DNA of 64,000 bases from Cervus elaphus (Eukaryota > Chordata > Mammalia > Artiodactyla > Cervidae): positions 84,565,163 through 84,629,162 of the forward strand of contig NC_057826.1 in assembly GCF_910594005.1 (NCBI RefSeq). The letters run 5' to 3'. Below, one piece after another: positions 54,060 to 64,000 of the stretch (its first letter is position 1; every line of letters starts with the position of its first letter). The notes below the pieces were generated by a model. It made no database searches, was not told the DNA's origin, and was given only the letters and a program-made list of their open reading frames with translations. Position numbers and translations under genes: made by a program.

Positions 54060-54640
54060 GGATACTCACTGTTCTAGCATCCCTCACACTTGGGAGATAC
54101 CCTATCACCCAGTTCAGTGGGGGACTCTTGGGAAAGGTTTTTTTAACTCATTAATAAAATGAGAGATATAAAAGCTCTTTCTTACCAAACTGGCTGATAT
54201 ACTGCTTCCCGGCTTTGTTAGCATTTGAGAATGTAATGCCTGGAGCTGTGGCAGCCTTCATGGGCCCATGAGGTGATGAGTCCCTGATCAAAAGCTAACA
54301 TGATAAACAGGCAGACAAGAAGGATAGAAAAAACCTGGGTTCTTAAAGACACTGAGTAAGTGGGTGATGGTCGCTCAGTTGTGTCCAACACTTTGTGACC
54401 CCAGGGACTACAGCCTGCCAGGCTCCTCCATCCATGGAATTCTCCAGACAAGAATACTGGAGTGGGTTGCCATTTCCTTCTTCACTTAATCACACTACTG
54501 AACCACAAAACCAACCCTAGACCTCCTCTCTCCAGGCCTCTTGTTCAATAAACTGTGAATATGCCTAGAGCTTGAGTCATTCTTGACTGACTGCTTTTGT
54601 TACTTACAGTCAAAAGCATCCCAACTGATGGAGACGTAGC
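54060..54640 (+). mobile_element. Possible old LTR remnant
   Basis: 'AATGTAATGCCTGGAGCTGTGGCAGCC', 'CATGAGGTGATGAGTCCCTGATCAAAAGCTAACATG', 'CAATAAACTGTGAATATG' and 'TTACTTACAGTCAAAAGCATCCCAACTGATGG' read like the 3' part of an old mammalian LTR. The family is not certain. Split by the Bov-tA copy at 54366-54482. Confidence 0.45.
54366..54482 (-). mobile_element. Bov-tA SINE, truncated
   Basis: Antisense partial copy 'GGTCGCTCAGTTGTGTCCAAC' to 'TACTGGAGTGGGTTGCCATTTCCTTC'. The tRNA-like half is missing. Confidence 0.9.
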
Positions 54641-55292
54641 AGGAAGGGTGAGGGTAGCAGACGTCTCAGTATTTGGTCATTGCCTGTGACCTGCCTCCAT
54701 GAGGTCTCCACGTCTCAGATGCTCTGCCCCCACGACCAAGAACCTAGAGATTATGAAGAAGCCTCATCCATGCTCGGCAGACCCATCTCTGCCAGAGGGT
54801 GAAAGAAACCACAGCCCTTCCATTCCCTTTCCAGGTTTTCTCTCCTCTCTCAGCGGAGTTTCTTGGGGTGGGCTGATACCTCTGCCTCTTGTGCATGTGC
54901 ATGAAAAGTTGCACAACTCAGGGGGTAATAATGATGACCACTGGGGGAAAGAAGCGGTCATCAGACTCATACTGCCTGTTGCTACACAACCACCCTGCAC
55001 GGCACCTTTCCACCCGGCAGCACTGTTAAAGCTTGCAAGGAAGTTTCCCCTACCATCCCCTCCCTCATTTTCTTTATCCCACTGAATGCTGTCATTACTA
55101 CAGAAACCCTGAGGAAGGAGGGTGGAGATGAAAATGAGCCTATGTATGTAAAACACCTGGCGCAGTGTCCACAGGGGTAATGAGCAACCGCCAGCACCCT
55201 GTCCCTTTCAACATAGCGGCGACGCGGTGACAAAACATGGCTGTCGGGGGTGCCTCTGGCGGGGGGCCCTCCCACTGTCCTTCTTGGTTTTT

Positions 55293-55618
55293 TAAAAGAA
55301 TTTATTTATGTTGTTTTTGGTTGTGCAGGGTCTTCGTTGCTGCGCGGGCTTCTCTCTAGTTGTGGCGAGCATGGGGCTACACTCTAGTTGTGGAGATTGG
55401 GCTCCTCATTGCGGTGGCTACACTTGTACAACACGGGCTCTCGGGCACAGTGGCTCAGAAGCTGCAGCTCCCGGGCTCTGAAGCACAGGCGCGACAGTTG
55501 TGATTCACGCGCCCAGCTGTTCCATGGCACGTGGGATCTTCCCAGATCAGGGATTGAACCCATGTCTCCTGCATTGGCAGGTGGATCCCCAGCCACTGTG
55601 CCACCAGGCAAGTCTGGG
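55293..55618 (-). mobile_element. CHR-2-type SINE with target duplication
   Basis: Full-length antisense copy: 'TTTTGGTTGTGCAGGGTCTTCGTTGCTG' to 'CCACTGTGCCACCAGGCAAGTC'. TTCTTGGTTTTT at 55281-55292 and 55619-55630 are the target duplications. The relatively many CpGs here come from this young SINE. Confidence 0.94.
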
Positions 55619-56569
55619 TTCTTGGTTTTTGAAGTACTTTCTGCTTTCTCGCATGGTATTCACACACACACACTCACCCAAGCTCCTTGATTCCCCAGTG
55701 AGTTGGGGTCACAGTCACAGGGTCAGGGTTCTCAATTAGCCTTTTTTCAGCCCCATCCCAAAGCACTGGGTCTAATCCCCACTGAGGCTGCTCCTGGCGC
55801 TGACCCTTCTACGGCCCCCCACCCACTTCATGAGGGCAACGCAGAGCCCGTGAAATTGCTGGGTGCTCAGCGTTTTCTCATACATCACTGCATCTCAGTC
55901 CTGGCCCAAGGTTGGGTTCTTTGCTTCAGGCCTCCCTGGTCACTATGGAAATCAAAGCTGAGGTTCCCTGAGTGCCGACCTACTGGCAGCATCTGGCCTC
56001 TGCAGCCTCACCTCTGCAGATACGGTCTCTTTATTGACCTTATTCTTGGAGTCAGACCACCCCAGTCTGTACAGTGCTTTGATGAGAACAGACAAAGGGG
56101 CCCCTTCCTCTCGGCAGATGCAGCTCCAGGCCAGAGCCCATTGCCCCATGGGTAGAGCTCAGGCTGGATCGCAGCCCCAACTGCTTCTCTGCCAGGTGCC
56201 CTTGTGCAGGGCACAGCTCACACAACTGTCCATGGCGGCCATGCATGGAGCTTTTCCAATTACCCTCCTGTGTTTCTGACCTAAATGCTGTTCTTGAAAC
56301 TAATAACTCTAGAACTTCTGACATGGAGCATTGACAGAACACCAAGACCTGCCTAGTACTCCCCAGCACAATCCCAAGGCTCACCCAGCACTCCCTGCAG
56401 GGCTCAGCTCCTGAGCTCCTCTCTGCTAACACAGGTTCAAGTAAAAGCACATCTGCCACCTAGTTCCAATTCACTCCTCCCCGTCCCACCTGGAGGAGAA
56501 TCACAGAGCTGTCCCTGGAGACACAGAGGTCCCTTCCTCCTGTGTTAGCATCCCACCCTGGTTAGAAGT

Positions 56570-56745
56570 CTTCCTCTACCTAATGGTTAATACCAGCTAC
56601 TGTCATGGACCAGTTGCTTTACTTCTCGGGGCTCTGTCTGCAGGGTAAATGGAGATAACAGTGGTGCTTCCTCATGGGTTAGACATGAGGATTAAGTGAG
56701 AAATGCAGGTAAATTGCTGACGACATTATCTGACACATACTGTGT
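56570..56745 (+). mobile_element. MIR SINE
   Basis: 'GGGCTCTGTCTGCAGGGTAAATGGAGATAAC' and 'GGTTAGACATGAGGATTAAGTGAG' are forward MIR. Confidence 0.7.
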
Positions 56746-56849
56746 GATTCCATACACACAGCTCTGCAAAATCCTTTGACTCAGCAGTTCCTATTTCTTT
56801 GTCCATGACATGGGTAAAGCGATATGTTGCAAGTTTTAATGTTTTTGAC

Positions 56850-57045
56850 AATGTGTAGGATTCACTGTGTGTTAGGTACTGTAGTTATGATTTCACAATA
56901 TTAACTTACGTCAATCTCACAGCACTCCAAGGAGGCAAGTGCTATATCTTCTGGCAGGAGAGGAAACGGAGGCATAGTCACTTGCCCAAGGTCACCTTGG
57001 GAAGTGGTAGAATGGGGATTCAAACCGAGGCCTTCCAGCTCCACT
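56850..57045 (-). mobile_element. MIR SINE
   Basis: 'GTGTGTTAGGTACTGTAGTTATG', 'CAATCTCACAGCACTCC' and 'GGAAACGGAGGCATAGTCACTTGCCCAAGGTCACC' run in reverse MIR order. Confidence 0.8.
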
Positions 57046-57064
57046 GGGTGTGTGCTTAACAAGT

Positions 57065-57170
57065 AAGCTGTGGGGCCTCGGTGGCTATTGTGAGAACTAA
57101 ATGAGATAATGCATGCGAAGTGCTTGGCACAGAGAAGCCACTCAATATACGGTCATTATGCTAATGAGGC
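57065..57170 (+). mobile_element. MIR fragment
   Basis: 'GTGAGAACTAAATGAGATAATGCATGCGAAGTGCTTGGCACAGAG' is a forward MIR 3' half. Confidence 0.8.
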
Positions 57171-57579
57171 ATTACTGTTGAATGTTCATCATCATTATTA
57201 CTAATATATGCAAAGTGCCCACCAAAATCAAGCTGCCTTTTCATCTTTCTCCCTCCCTCCAGCGCTGAGGCTGCTGTGTTTTGGTGGTGGGTGGGATTCC
57301 TGGCACTCTTTGTAGAGGGTTTCCTGCTGGGTTTCCAGTTTGGGGGCAGGGAGAGATTTAGGGTACAAAGGAGAGGGTGAATAAACTCCCTCGGCATAGA
57401 GCCTCATCTAGCTGGTGATACCTCAGACACACAGCAATTCAAGTTGGTCCAACAAGGGGAGGCTGGGAGGTGGGGGTAAGTAAGGGGAGCCTGGGGGTCT
57501 TTGGGATGTGGAAGCAGATGGAAAGAGACCAAGCTGCCCCTGCAAGATCCAACTCAGTAAATAACTGAGACACCTAAGA

Positions 57580-57990
57580 CCATCTCTGAGGCCCAGTGCA
57601 AACACCCCTCCCTCCAGGAAGCCTTGCTAGATCTCCCAGTTGAATCAACTTCTTCCTTCCCTCTGCTCCAATAATACTTTTTTTTTTAAACTGTACCATG
57701 TGGCCCTTGGGATCTTAGCTCCCTGACCAGGGAGCGAACTCATGCCCCCTGCATTGGGAATGTGTAGTTGTAATCACTGGACCACCAGGGAAGTCCCTGC
57801 TCCTATAATACTTTATATTTCTAGCCCAACCCCACCCATATAATGCCCACTTTGTTTTAGATTCCTAGCACAAAGAGGCCAAACGTCTCTGACTATAGGC
57901 TTCTGGAGAGCAGGGACCAGGTCTGCAATATCTGTATCTCCCTCAGGGCCTTTCGTTAACGAAGGCTTGTTAACTGAATGGTAAATGAAC
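57580..57990 (+). mobile_element. L2 LINE split by a SINE
   Basis: 'CCTCCAGGAAGCCTTGCTAGATCTCCC' left of the SINE; 'GGCTTCTGGAGAGCAGGGACC' right of it. Both are L2 3' region in the same order and orientation. Confidence 0.75.
57681..57797 (-). mobile_element. BTALU-type SINE with 17-bp target duplication
   Basis: Antisense copy 'CCATGTGGCCCTTGGGATCTTAGC' to 'GGACCACCAGGGAAGTCCC'. TGCTCCAATAATACTTT (57664-57680) and TGCTCCTATAATACTTT (57798-57814) flank it, with one mismatch. Confidence 0.95.
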
Positions 57991-58809
57991 AAGACACACC
58001 TCCGCCCGCCTGGGGCCTCTCTCTTCAGTGGACTCATCACTGCAGAGCAACTATGTGGTTGGGGAGACCCTGAGCTGGCCTGAGAGGTGAACAACATGAG
58101 GGCCCAGTGAATGGGGGGGACTTGGGTGACGACGGCCTCGGTTTCCACCAACAACAAAGGTTGGGCCTCACCAGGAGGAGGGCAGTGTCCCCCAGGCCAC
58201 CCTTCCTTCCCTGCCTTGGCTCTGGCCAGTGCCCAGTCACCCCTGAGTCACCCCCTCAGGCTGGGGGTCTGTCCAGGCCCCCCTCCCTCCTGCACACTTC
58301 CGGCTCACATCATCCCATCCCACCCGAAGACAGAGACCAGACCAGCCCAGTACCTCTCACCAAACCATCACTCTGGGTCTCCCCTCCCACTGTGCTGCAG
58401 CCAGACTCACCTGGCCCCAGGCACGTTGTTACTTTCTCCTCCCAACCCCGAAATGGCCCAAGGGGGCTCCTGTCTTCTTCTCTCTGTGTCTTAGGGTCCC
58501 ACCAGTCCCACCTCTGCCACACGGCTGCAGTGCCCTCCCTCCCCACCAACGTGCGCTTCCTTGCGAGGATATCCTTCCACACTCTGGGTCCCTTCACAGG
58601 ATTCCAGGCACATAGAGTAAGGTACCCCACCCTGATGCACTGCTTTTCCTATGTTCAGATCTTGCCTCTAAATTTCCTGAGGATTAGAATGGTGCCTTAG
58701 TCATCTCCAAATCTCCCTTATGAAACCCACACAGAACAAAAATAATAATGAATTCACAAAATAAAACCAAGACAAATAAGCAAGCAAAAATAAAAATAAT
58801 AAGTAATGG

Positions 58810-58950
58810 AACAAATAACATTTATTCAGGCACTGTTAGAAGCAATTTACGTGAATTAACTAAGTCCTGATTATCTTTCTTAGGCTGAAATTATTGTACC
58901 CATTGTGCAGATGCAGGAATGGAGGCAGAGAGAAGGTAAGTAGCTTGCTA
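58810..58950 (-). mobile_element. MIR SINE, left part
   Basis: 'ACATTTATTCAGGCACTGTTAG' to 'GCAGGAATGGAGGCAGAGAGAAGGTAAGTAGCTTGC' is reverse MIR. It resumes beyond the BovB copy at 59515 with 'CACACACAGCAGTGATGGGACTGGAGG'. Confidence 0.75.
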
Positions 58951-59514
58951 AGCAGCCATGAAATTAAAAGACGCTTGCTCCTTGGAAGAAAAGTTATAAC
59001 CAACCTAGACAGCATATTAAAAAGCAGAGACATTACTTTGCCAACAAAGGTCTGTCTCGTCAAAGCTATGGTTTTTTGCAGTAGTCTTGTATGAATGTGA
59101 GAGCTGGACTATAAAGAAAGCTGAGTGCCGAAGAACTGACGCTTTGAACTGTGGTGTTGGAGAAGACTCTTGAGAGTTCCTTGGCCTGCAAGGAGATCCA
59201 ACCAGTGGATCCTAAAAGAAATCAGTTCTGAATATTCAATGGAAGGACTGATGCTGAAGCTGAAAATCCAATACTTTGGCCACCTGATGCAAAAAACTGA
59301 CTCATTGGAAAAGACCCTGATGCTGGGAAAGATTGAAGGCAAGAGGAGAAGGGGGTAGCAGAGGATGAGATGGTTAGATAACATCATTGACTCAATGGAC
59401 ATGAGTTTGAGTAAGATTTGGGAGTTGGTGATGGACAAGAAAGCCTGGCATGCTACAGTCCATGGGGTTACAAAGAGTCAGACACAACTGAGCTACTGAA
59501 CTGAACTGAACTGA
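58951..59514 (+). mobile_element. BovB LINE, 3' copy inside a MIR
   Basis: Sense copy from 'GCAGCCATGAAATTAAAAGACGC' to the terminal 'CTGAACTGAACTGAACTGAA'. It splits a reverse MIR. Short frames here are BovB C-terminus remnants. Confidence 0.93.
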
Positions 59515-59727
59515 AGGTCCCACACACAGCAGTGATGGGACTGGAGGTTGGACCCAGGAGTCTGGTTCCAGGGCCGATGCTCAGAGCCCTCATCAGTAAT
59601 TGCTAAGGGGCTCAGTGATTCGGTCCTCTTAGCTGATCTGTAACTTCCCCAGCAAGACTGGCAGCTGAGGGGCTAGGGCTATGGCCCCAGCCCCTGGTCA
59701 TACCTCCAGGCCACGATTTCTAAAGCA

Positions 59728-59885
59728 GTAGTTCTTAGCTCTTGCAGCACCTTATATTCACCTGGGAAGGTCTCTTTTCGTAAGTACTGATGCCTGGGCC
59801 ATCCCCCACAAGGAGACAGAAGGTTGATGAGGGCTTCTGGGCATCTGTATTTTTAAGAGCTCCACTCAGTGACCTCTGAGAGCCG
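59728..59885. mobile_element. MER5A-type hAT element
   Basis: 'CAGTAGTTCTTAGCTCTTGCAGCACC', 'GTACTGATGCCTGGGCCATCCCC', 'GGGCATCTGTATTTTTAAGAGCTCC'. Confidence 0.85.
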
Positions 59886-61342
59886 CTCTCTAAAAGCGGT
59901 GATTGCCATGGGGGTCCCGGCTCGATCTTGCTATCTCATCTCCTCACTCAAAAGCTGGCGGTCCTGCATCTGTTATCATCCAGGCTGCTGTTTTCTTTCT
60001 GTCCACATCACTCTGCCCCAGAGGGCCCAGGGCAGGTGAAAGAACAAAACTCACCCTCATCACGGCACCAGGCTCCCCTGCATGCAGCCACAGAAGGCCT
60101 TGGGATGGAAAGAATCTGGAGTAGTCTCAAGAGCTTTTTTCACTTTCTCTCCGTCCTTAAGGCACAATGACATAATTCAAACCCCCTAGGGATTGGAGCT
60201 ATTTTTCCGTTATTTACATGTTTGTGCCATTCGGTCTTTATCCTTCCTAGGAACTGACTTTGATGGTATCACTTGTGGGCCCTTCTGTTCCTTTGATCTG
60301 CCGAGCATATTGAGCAGAGGGCTCCAGGGCCCTGGACCTCCCAGGGGAAGGGCTGAGCTGCCAGAAATTAGGCCACAGTTTGTCCTCCAAAGGGTGCAGC
60401 CAGACTTCCAGGACAATGGCCACTGAAGCCTTTGATAGAGTGTGCTCTAAGGATAAAACAATCCAGGGGCAGTGCCAACTTCCTGGTTTGAAAATATAGC
60501 ATCTAAGGGACAAGTCCATGAACAGAATGGATTGTGAATCAACCCCTGTGCCCAAAGCACCTGCCCAGACCCGCTGACCTGCCACACTTTGCAGGGTCCA
60601 GCCTCTTCCATGCCACACCTCCCCACCCACGCTGATCCTTCCAATGGCCTGTCCCTCCTGGGGGCAAACTCTTACTCATTCCAGGTCACCTTATCTGGGA
60701 AGCCTTTCACATAGTCTTAGGGACTAGGTACAGTATTGTCTTCTCGAAACACCTTTCCACATGGCTCATGGAGCCCTTACCCCAGTGGGTAGTGTTTACA
60801 CTTGTGGGTCAACAACTCTGGTTTCTCCCACTAGTATAGGACCTTGGGGCAAGAGTCCTTCCTCTCTACATCCCTAGCATTTAGCACAGCACTAGCTACG
60901 TGCCACAAGACAAGATCCACAGACTCAATCTGGCCCGCAGATGTGAGGCTCAAGGGCCAGGGCCATAATTCAAAATGTTCTGAATTGGTTGCCAACATTT
61001 AAAAAATCAGGATATTTTTCATAAAGATTCAGAACACCAGAAATCAGAAGATGTGTCCCCTCTAGGCCCATATTTCCATCGCTGCCCATTCAGGAAGTAA
61101 GTGGGTTGTCCCAGTCCTGCCCAAGTCACCTCCCTAATCATGCTTCTTGTCTGCATCTTGTACGCACTTGAACTCTGAGCCCTGGAAGAGGCATGCTGGA
61201 GGTAATTACAAAAATATTGCAGAAGAATGAATCTACTTTGATTTTTGAAGCAGCCAGTTCAGAAAGATGTGTATGTGAATCAAGGAAACAGCATTTCTAG
61301 CTAGACAGTGTTTCTAGACAACAGCTGGGGATAATTAAATTA

Positions 61343-61688
61343 CGCCAGGAGGATCCTTGGGACCTTGGACTGCAAGGAGATCAAACCAGTCAATCCTAAA
61401 GGAAATCAACCCTGAATATTCACTGGAAAGACTGATGTTGAAGTTAAAGTTCCAATACTTTGGCCACCTGATGTGAAGAACTGACTCATTGGAAAAGACC
61501 CTGATGCTGGGAAATATTGAAGGCAGGGAGAGAAGCGGATCACAGAAGAGGAGATGGTTACATGGCATCACCAACTCGATGGACATGAGTTGGAGCAAAC
61601 TCCAGGAGAGAGTGAAGGACAGGGAAGCCTAGCGTGCTGCAGTCCACGGGGCTGCAAAGAGTCAGACACAACTGAGTGACTGAACAAC
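61343..61688 (+). mobile_element. BovB LINE, 3' fragment
   Basis: Sense copy starting 'CCTTGGACTGCAAGGAGATC' and ending 'ACACAACTGAGTGACTGAACAAC'. AGGAGGAT just left of it (about 61348-61355) and just right (61693-61700) may be the target duplication. Confidence 0.92.
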
Positions 61689-61689
61689 A

Positions 61690-61826
61690 AAAAGGAGGAT
61701 ATACTGTGGCACCTCCATACTACAGACAACTACTCAGCAATAAAAGGAGCAAGCTACTGACACACCCAAAGCCATGGATGAAGGTGTGAAACAAGCCAGA
61801 CACAAGGCTTCCTGAGTGACTCCACT
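61690..61826 (+). mobile_element. L1 LINE 3' UTR, first segment
   Basis: 'GGATATACTGTGGCACCTCCATACTACAGACAACTACTCAGCAATAAAAGGAGC' is L1 3' UTR. The element is cut here by Tigger and resumes at 62612. Confidence 0.8.
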
Positions 61827-62083
61827 TACAGGCAGTCCTCGTTTTACTGCATTTCGCAGATGCTGCAGTTTTTACACATTGAAGGTCTGTGGCAACCCTG
61901 CAGCCAGCAAGTCTACTGGGACCAGTTTTCCAACAGCATTTGCTTGCTTCGTGTTTCTGTGTCCTGTTGTGGTAATTCTCACAGTGTTTCAAATTTTTCA
62001 TTATTATTATATTTGGTGATCTGCAATCAGTAATCTTTGATGTTACTATTGCAAATTTTTTTGTTTTATGTTATTCTTTTTTA

Positions 62084-62373
62084 GAAACATTAACTATTTT
62101 TTATTTTTGGCTGTGCTGAGTCTTTGTTGCTGGGCATGGGCTTCCTCTAGGTGCAGTGAGCAGGGGCCACCCTCCAGTTTCAGTGTGAGGGCTTCTCATT
62201 GTGGTGGCTTCCCTTGATGTGGAGCACAGGCTCTAAGGCATGAGCGAGGGCCTCAGTAGCTGCGCTGCATGGGCTTAGTTGCCCTGAAGCATGTGAGATC
62301 TTCCCAGACCAGGGATCGACCTGTGTCCCCTGCATGGCAGGGGATTCTTAATCACTGGACCATCAGAGAAGTT
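62084..62373 (-). mobile_element. CHR-2-type SINE inside Tigger
   Basis: Antisense: 'TTTTTGGCTGTGCTGAGTCTTTGTTGCTG' to 'TTAATCACTGGACCATCAGAGAAG'. Confidence 0.92.
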
Positions 62374-62399
62374 TCTGTATTTTTCAATCAAGGTATGTA

Positions 62400-62445
62400 C
62401 ACAAAGAGTCGGACATGACTAAAGTGACTTAGCACGCATGCACAT
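62400..62445 (+). mobile_element. Bov-tA/BovB tail fragment
   Basis: 'CACAAAGAGTCGGACATGACTAAAGTGACTTAGCACGCATGCAC' is only the terminal part of a Bov-tA SINE, joined to the Tigger sequence. Confidence 0.75.
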
Positions 62446-62611
62446 ATTTTTTTAGACATAATGCTATTACACAGTATTAAGTGCATATAGGCTACATTAT
62501 AGTATAGACATAACTTTTGTATGCACCTCCAAATTTTTGTGACTTTCTTGATTGTGGTATTTGTTTTATTACAGTGGCCTAGAACAGCAGTATCTCCAAG
62601 GTATGCAGGTA

Positions 62612-62870
62612 TTTCCAGGTATGATATTCTGGAAAAGACAAAACTATAAAGACAGAAAACAGATGAGTGGCAAGGCCTGGAGCTGGGAGAAGTTGACTAC
62701 AAAGGGGCATAAGGGAACTTTGTTGGGGGGCGGGTGACAGCAACGTGACTTACCATGATCAGGATAGTGGTTACATACTATATGTAGCTGTGGAAATACA
62801 CACAACTGTATACTAGAAAGGATGACTCTTACTGCATATAAATTGTACCTCAACAAACCTGGCCTTTTTT
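62612..62870 (+). mobile_element. L1 LINE 3' UTR, second segment
   Basis: 'TGATATTCTGGAAAAGACAAAACTATAAAGAC' and 'GAAAGGATGACTCTTACTGCATATAAATTGTACCTCAAC' continue the L1 3' UTR begun at 61690. Confidence 0.82.
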
Positions 62871-62879
62871 CTTCCCTTT

Positions 62880-63420
62880 TGAATCAACTTTATTTCAATA
62901 TCATGCATAGAAAATACAGTGCATCCATTTTAAGCATACAGTTTGATGAGTACTCCCCACAAATAAGAAACTAAATGATCCTACCATCCCAAAGAGTCCC
63001 CTGATAGGTACCTTTGCAGTCAGGCCCTGCTCCACCTGCTGTTCTGGCCCGTAGCAACCACTGTTCTGACTTTTGCTACTAATGGACTAGCTTTGCCTTT
63101 TCTAGAGTTTCACGTAGATGGAACAGAATGTAGACTTTTATATTTGGCTTTTTTCCACGCAACATCAAGTTCTTTTGAGATTCATCACTGTTGTTGCGTG
63201 GATTAGGTTGCTCCTTTCACTGCTGGTCAGTGCCCCACTGTGGAGGGCAGCATCCATCCACCTATTTCTGCAGACATTAGGTTGCTCCTGTTTGAGGCTG
63301 TTACAAATAAAGCTGCTGGGAACGTGCATATGCCATTCTTTGTGTGGACAAACGTTTGGAGTCAGTACCTAGGAATAGAATTCCTGGGTCTTAGAATAAG
63401 AAGCCTGGCCTTAAAAACAA
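62880..63420 (-). mobile_element. L1 LINE 3' region
   Basis: Antisense L1: 'AATACAGTGCATCCATTTTAAGC', 'CTTTTCTAGAGTTTCACGTAGATGG', 'ACATTAGGTTGCTCCTGTTTGAGGC' and 'CAGTACCTAGGAATAGAATTCCTGGG'. Confidence 0.8.
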
Positions 63421-63654
63421 ATTACTGAAAGAAATTTTTGTCCTGGCCTCAATGCAGAAAGTTGCATAAAAGCAAGCTTCCAGTTGAGAGATCCCTAAAC
63501 CTTGTTTGATGGGCCGAGCAGACCTGGGTCCCTTTGTCCATGCAGGGATGTGCTCTGTACACACACTGTCAGGAGCCTTAGTGTAGCCGGGAGAAAGGGT
63601 CCCTGGGAAGGCTGCCACTTGTCCTGTAATGTCCCTGGTCTGGACAGGTGAGAC

Positions 63655-63765
63655 CTTCAGCCACTAGCAATGGAGCTAACCACTGAATTAGAATCTCTGA
63701 AGTCAGAGCCCAGGAACCTGCTGGTCTGATGTTTAGAAAGCCCCTCAGGTGAGTCCAACGTATAA
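63655..63765. mobile_element. MER5-group hAT remnant
   Basis: 'AACCACTGAATTAGAATCTCTGAAGTCAGAGCCCAGGAACCTGC' and 'AAAGCCCCTCAGGTGAGTCC' fit the inner half of MER5-type elements. Confidence 0.6.
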
Positions 63766-64000
63766 TATTTGAGATACATCATATATTGGTTTTAGGTCCT
63801 ATAGATAGTAGTTCCCGATACAAGTTCCAGGTTGGAGAAAATAGTGAATGGTATTTTTCAAAGACATGGATGCCCTGAGCATCATCAATATGTTTGTTAG
63901 TAATTGTGGTCACTGTTAGGTCTAAAAGCTAGCCTCAGCAGGGTGCTTCCAACTTATAGAGCACCCTGACACGGATGACCTTGTCTAAGTCAGGCAGCTG

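Larger units (their letters stand above)
61829..62609. mobile_element. Tigger-type (TcMar) DNA transposon with nested SINE
   Basis: Left end CAGGCAGTCCTCGTTTTACTGC and right end 'CAGTATCTCCAAGGTATGCAGG' are Tigger termini, flanked by TA at 61827-61828 and 62610-62611. The interior has 'TTACACATTGAAGGTCTGTGGCAACCCTGC' and 'AGACATAATGCTATTACACAG'. It is interrupted by the SINE at 62084-62373 and a Bov-tA/BovB-like tail fragment at about 62400-62445. Confidence 0.88.
36343..64000 (-). other. CORO2B: Inferred CORO2B intron, 5' side of the exon
   Basis: Inferred to be the intron between an upstream 5' exon (not seen) and the coding exon. No sequence encoding a MTVTK-like start followed by a donor was noticed. 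Stretches with no gene and no repeat I can name include 36400-36880, 37260-37560, 37930-38530, 38775-40200, 40715-42400, 43000-45350 (GC-rich around 43070-43250), 46180-46580, 46670-47110, 47660-48850, 49365-50880, 51075-51318, 51790-52020, 52160-52340, 53800-54060, 54640-55280, 55635-56560, 57170-57580, 58000-58800, 59890-61340 and 63770-64000. An alternative first exon could lie here, but nothing in the sequence proves one. Confidence 0.65.

Noticed and set aside
55293..55618. CpG-rich promoter-like region
   Set aside because: The CpGs belong to a young CHR-2-type SINE with target duplications.
1..64000. CRISPR arrays, prokaryotic operons, phage or defence systems
   Set aside because: Repeat families, CpG depletion, introns and splice sites show a mammalian nuclear genome. 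The regular repeats seen are microsatellites or dispersed SINEs.

Overview
This window is ruminant (bovid-type) nuclear DNA. The evidence is the repeat content: BovB (RTE-type) LINE copies, Bov-tA/ART2A SINEs that share the BovB tail, cetartiodactyl tRNA-derived SINEs of CHR-2 and BTALU type, and young L1-BT insertions. These lie on an older mammalian background of MIR, L2, L1M, MER5/MER3/MER1 hAT elements, Tigger and MaLR. Cattle, sheep, goat and other bovids cannot be told apart by eye. No bacterial operon, CRISPR array or phage is present. The many short open frames are chance frames in intron or repeat sequence.

One protein-coding exon is recognisable, on the minus strand at 36142-36342. 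It encodes 67 residues of coronin 2B (CORO2B): the coronin N-terminal domain that precedes the WD40 propeller. It has a good polypyrimidine tract and AG acceptor directly before the ATG, and a GT donor after the last codon. I see no other CORO2B exon. The simplest reading is that nearly the whole window is intron of this long gene: 36343-64000 on the 5' side of the exon and 1-36141 on the 3' side.

Layout: 1-16 kb is mostly unique intron with ancient repeats (MER5A, a MER1-type element with an 8-bp target duplication, L2, MIR, an MLT1-like LTR) and a strong match to the CTCF core motif near 10.0 kb. 16.3-19.8 kb is an AT-rich L1-in-L1 nest carrying a SINE. 20-29 kb holds Bov-tA copies, a complete 460-bp solo retroviral LTR (24201-24660), an L1-BT copy with clear target duplications, a CHR-2-type SINE and simple repeats. 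29-35 kb is dense in BovB and SINE insertions, including one inside an old hAT element and one inside an old L1. 35-44 kb holds the exon, a CpG-richer stretch just 3' of it in the intron, several SINEs and unique sequence. 45-64 kb has five more BovB copies, among them a 5'-inverted (twin-primed) copy inserted into a MIR at 52.4-53.7 kb, and a three-layer nest (L1, then Tigger, then SINE) at 61.3-62.9 kb.

The useful content is the CORO2B exon, a few candidate regulatory sites, and a readable insertion history based on target-site duplications. I found no convincing new biological system. Repeat names rest on recognising consensus sequence by eye, so family level is more secure than subfamily, and boundaries without a stated target duplication are accurate only to about 10-30 bases.
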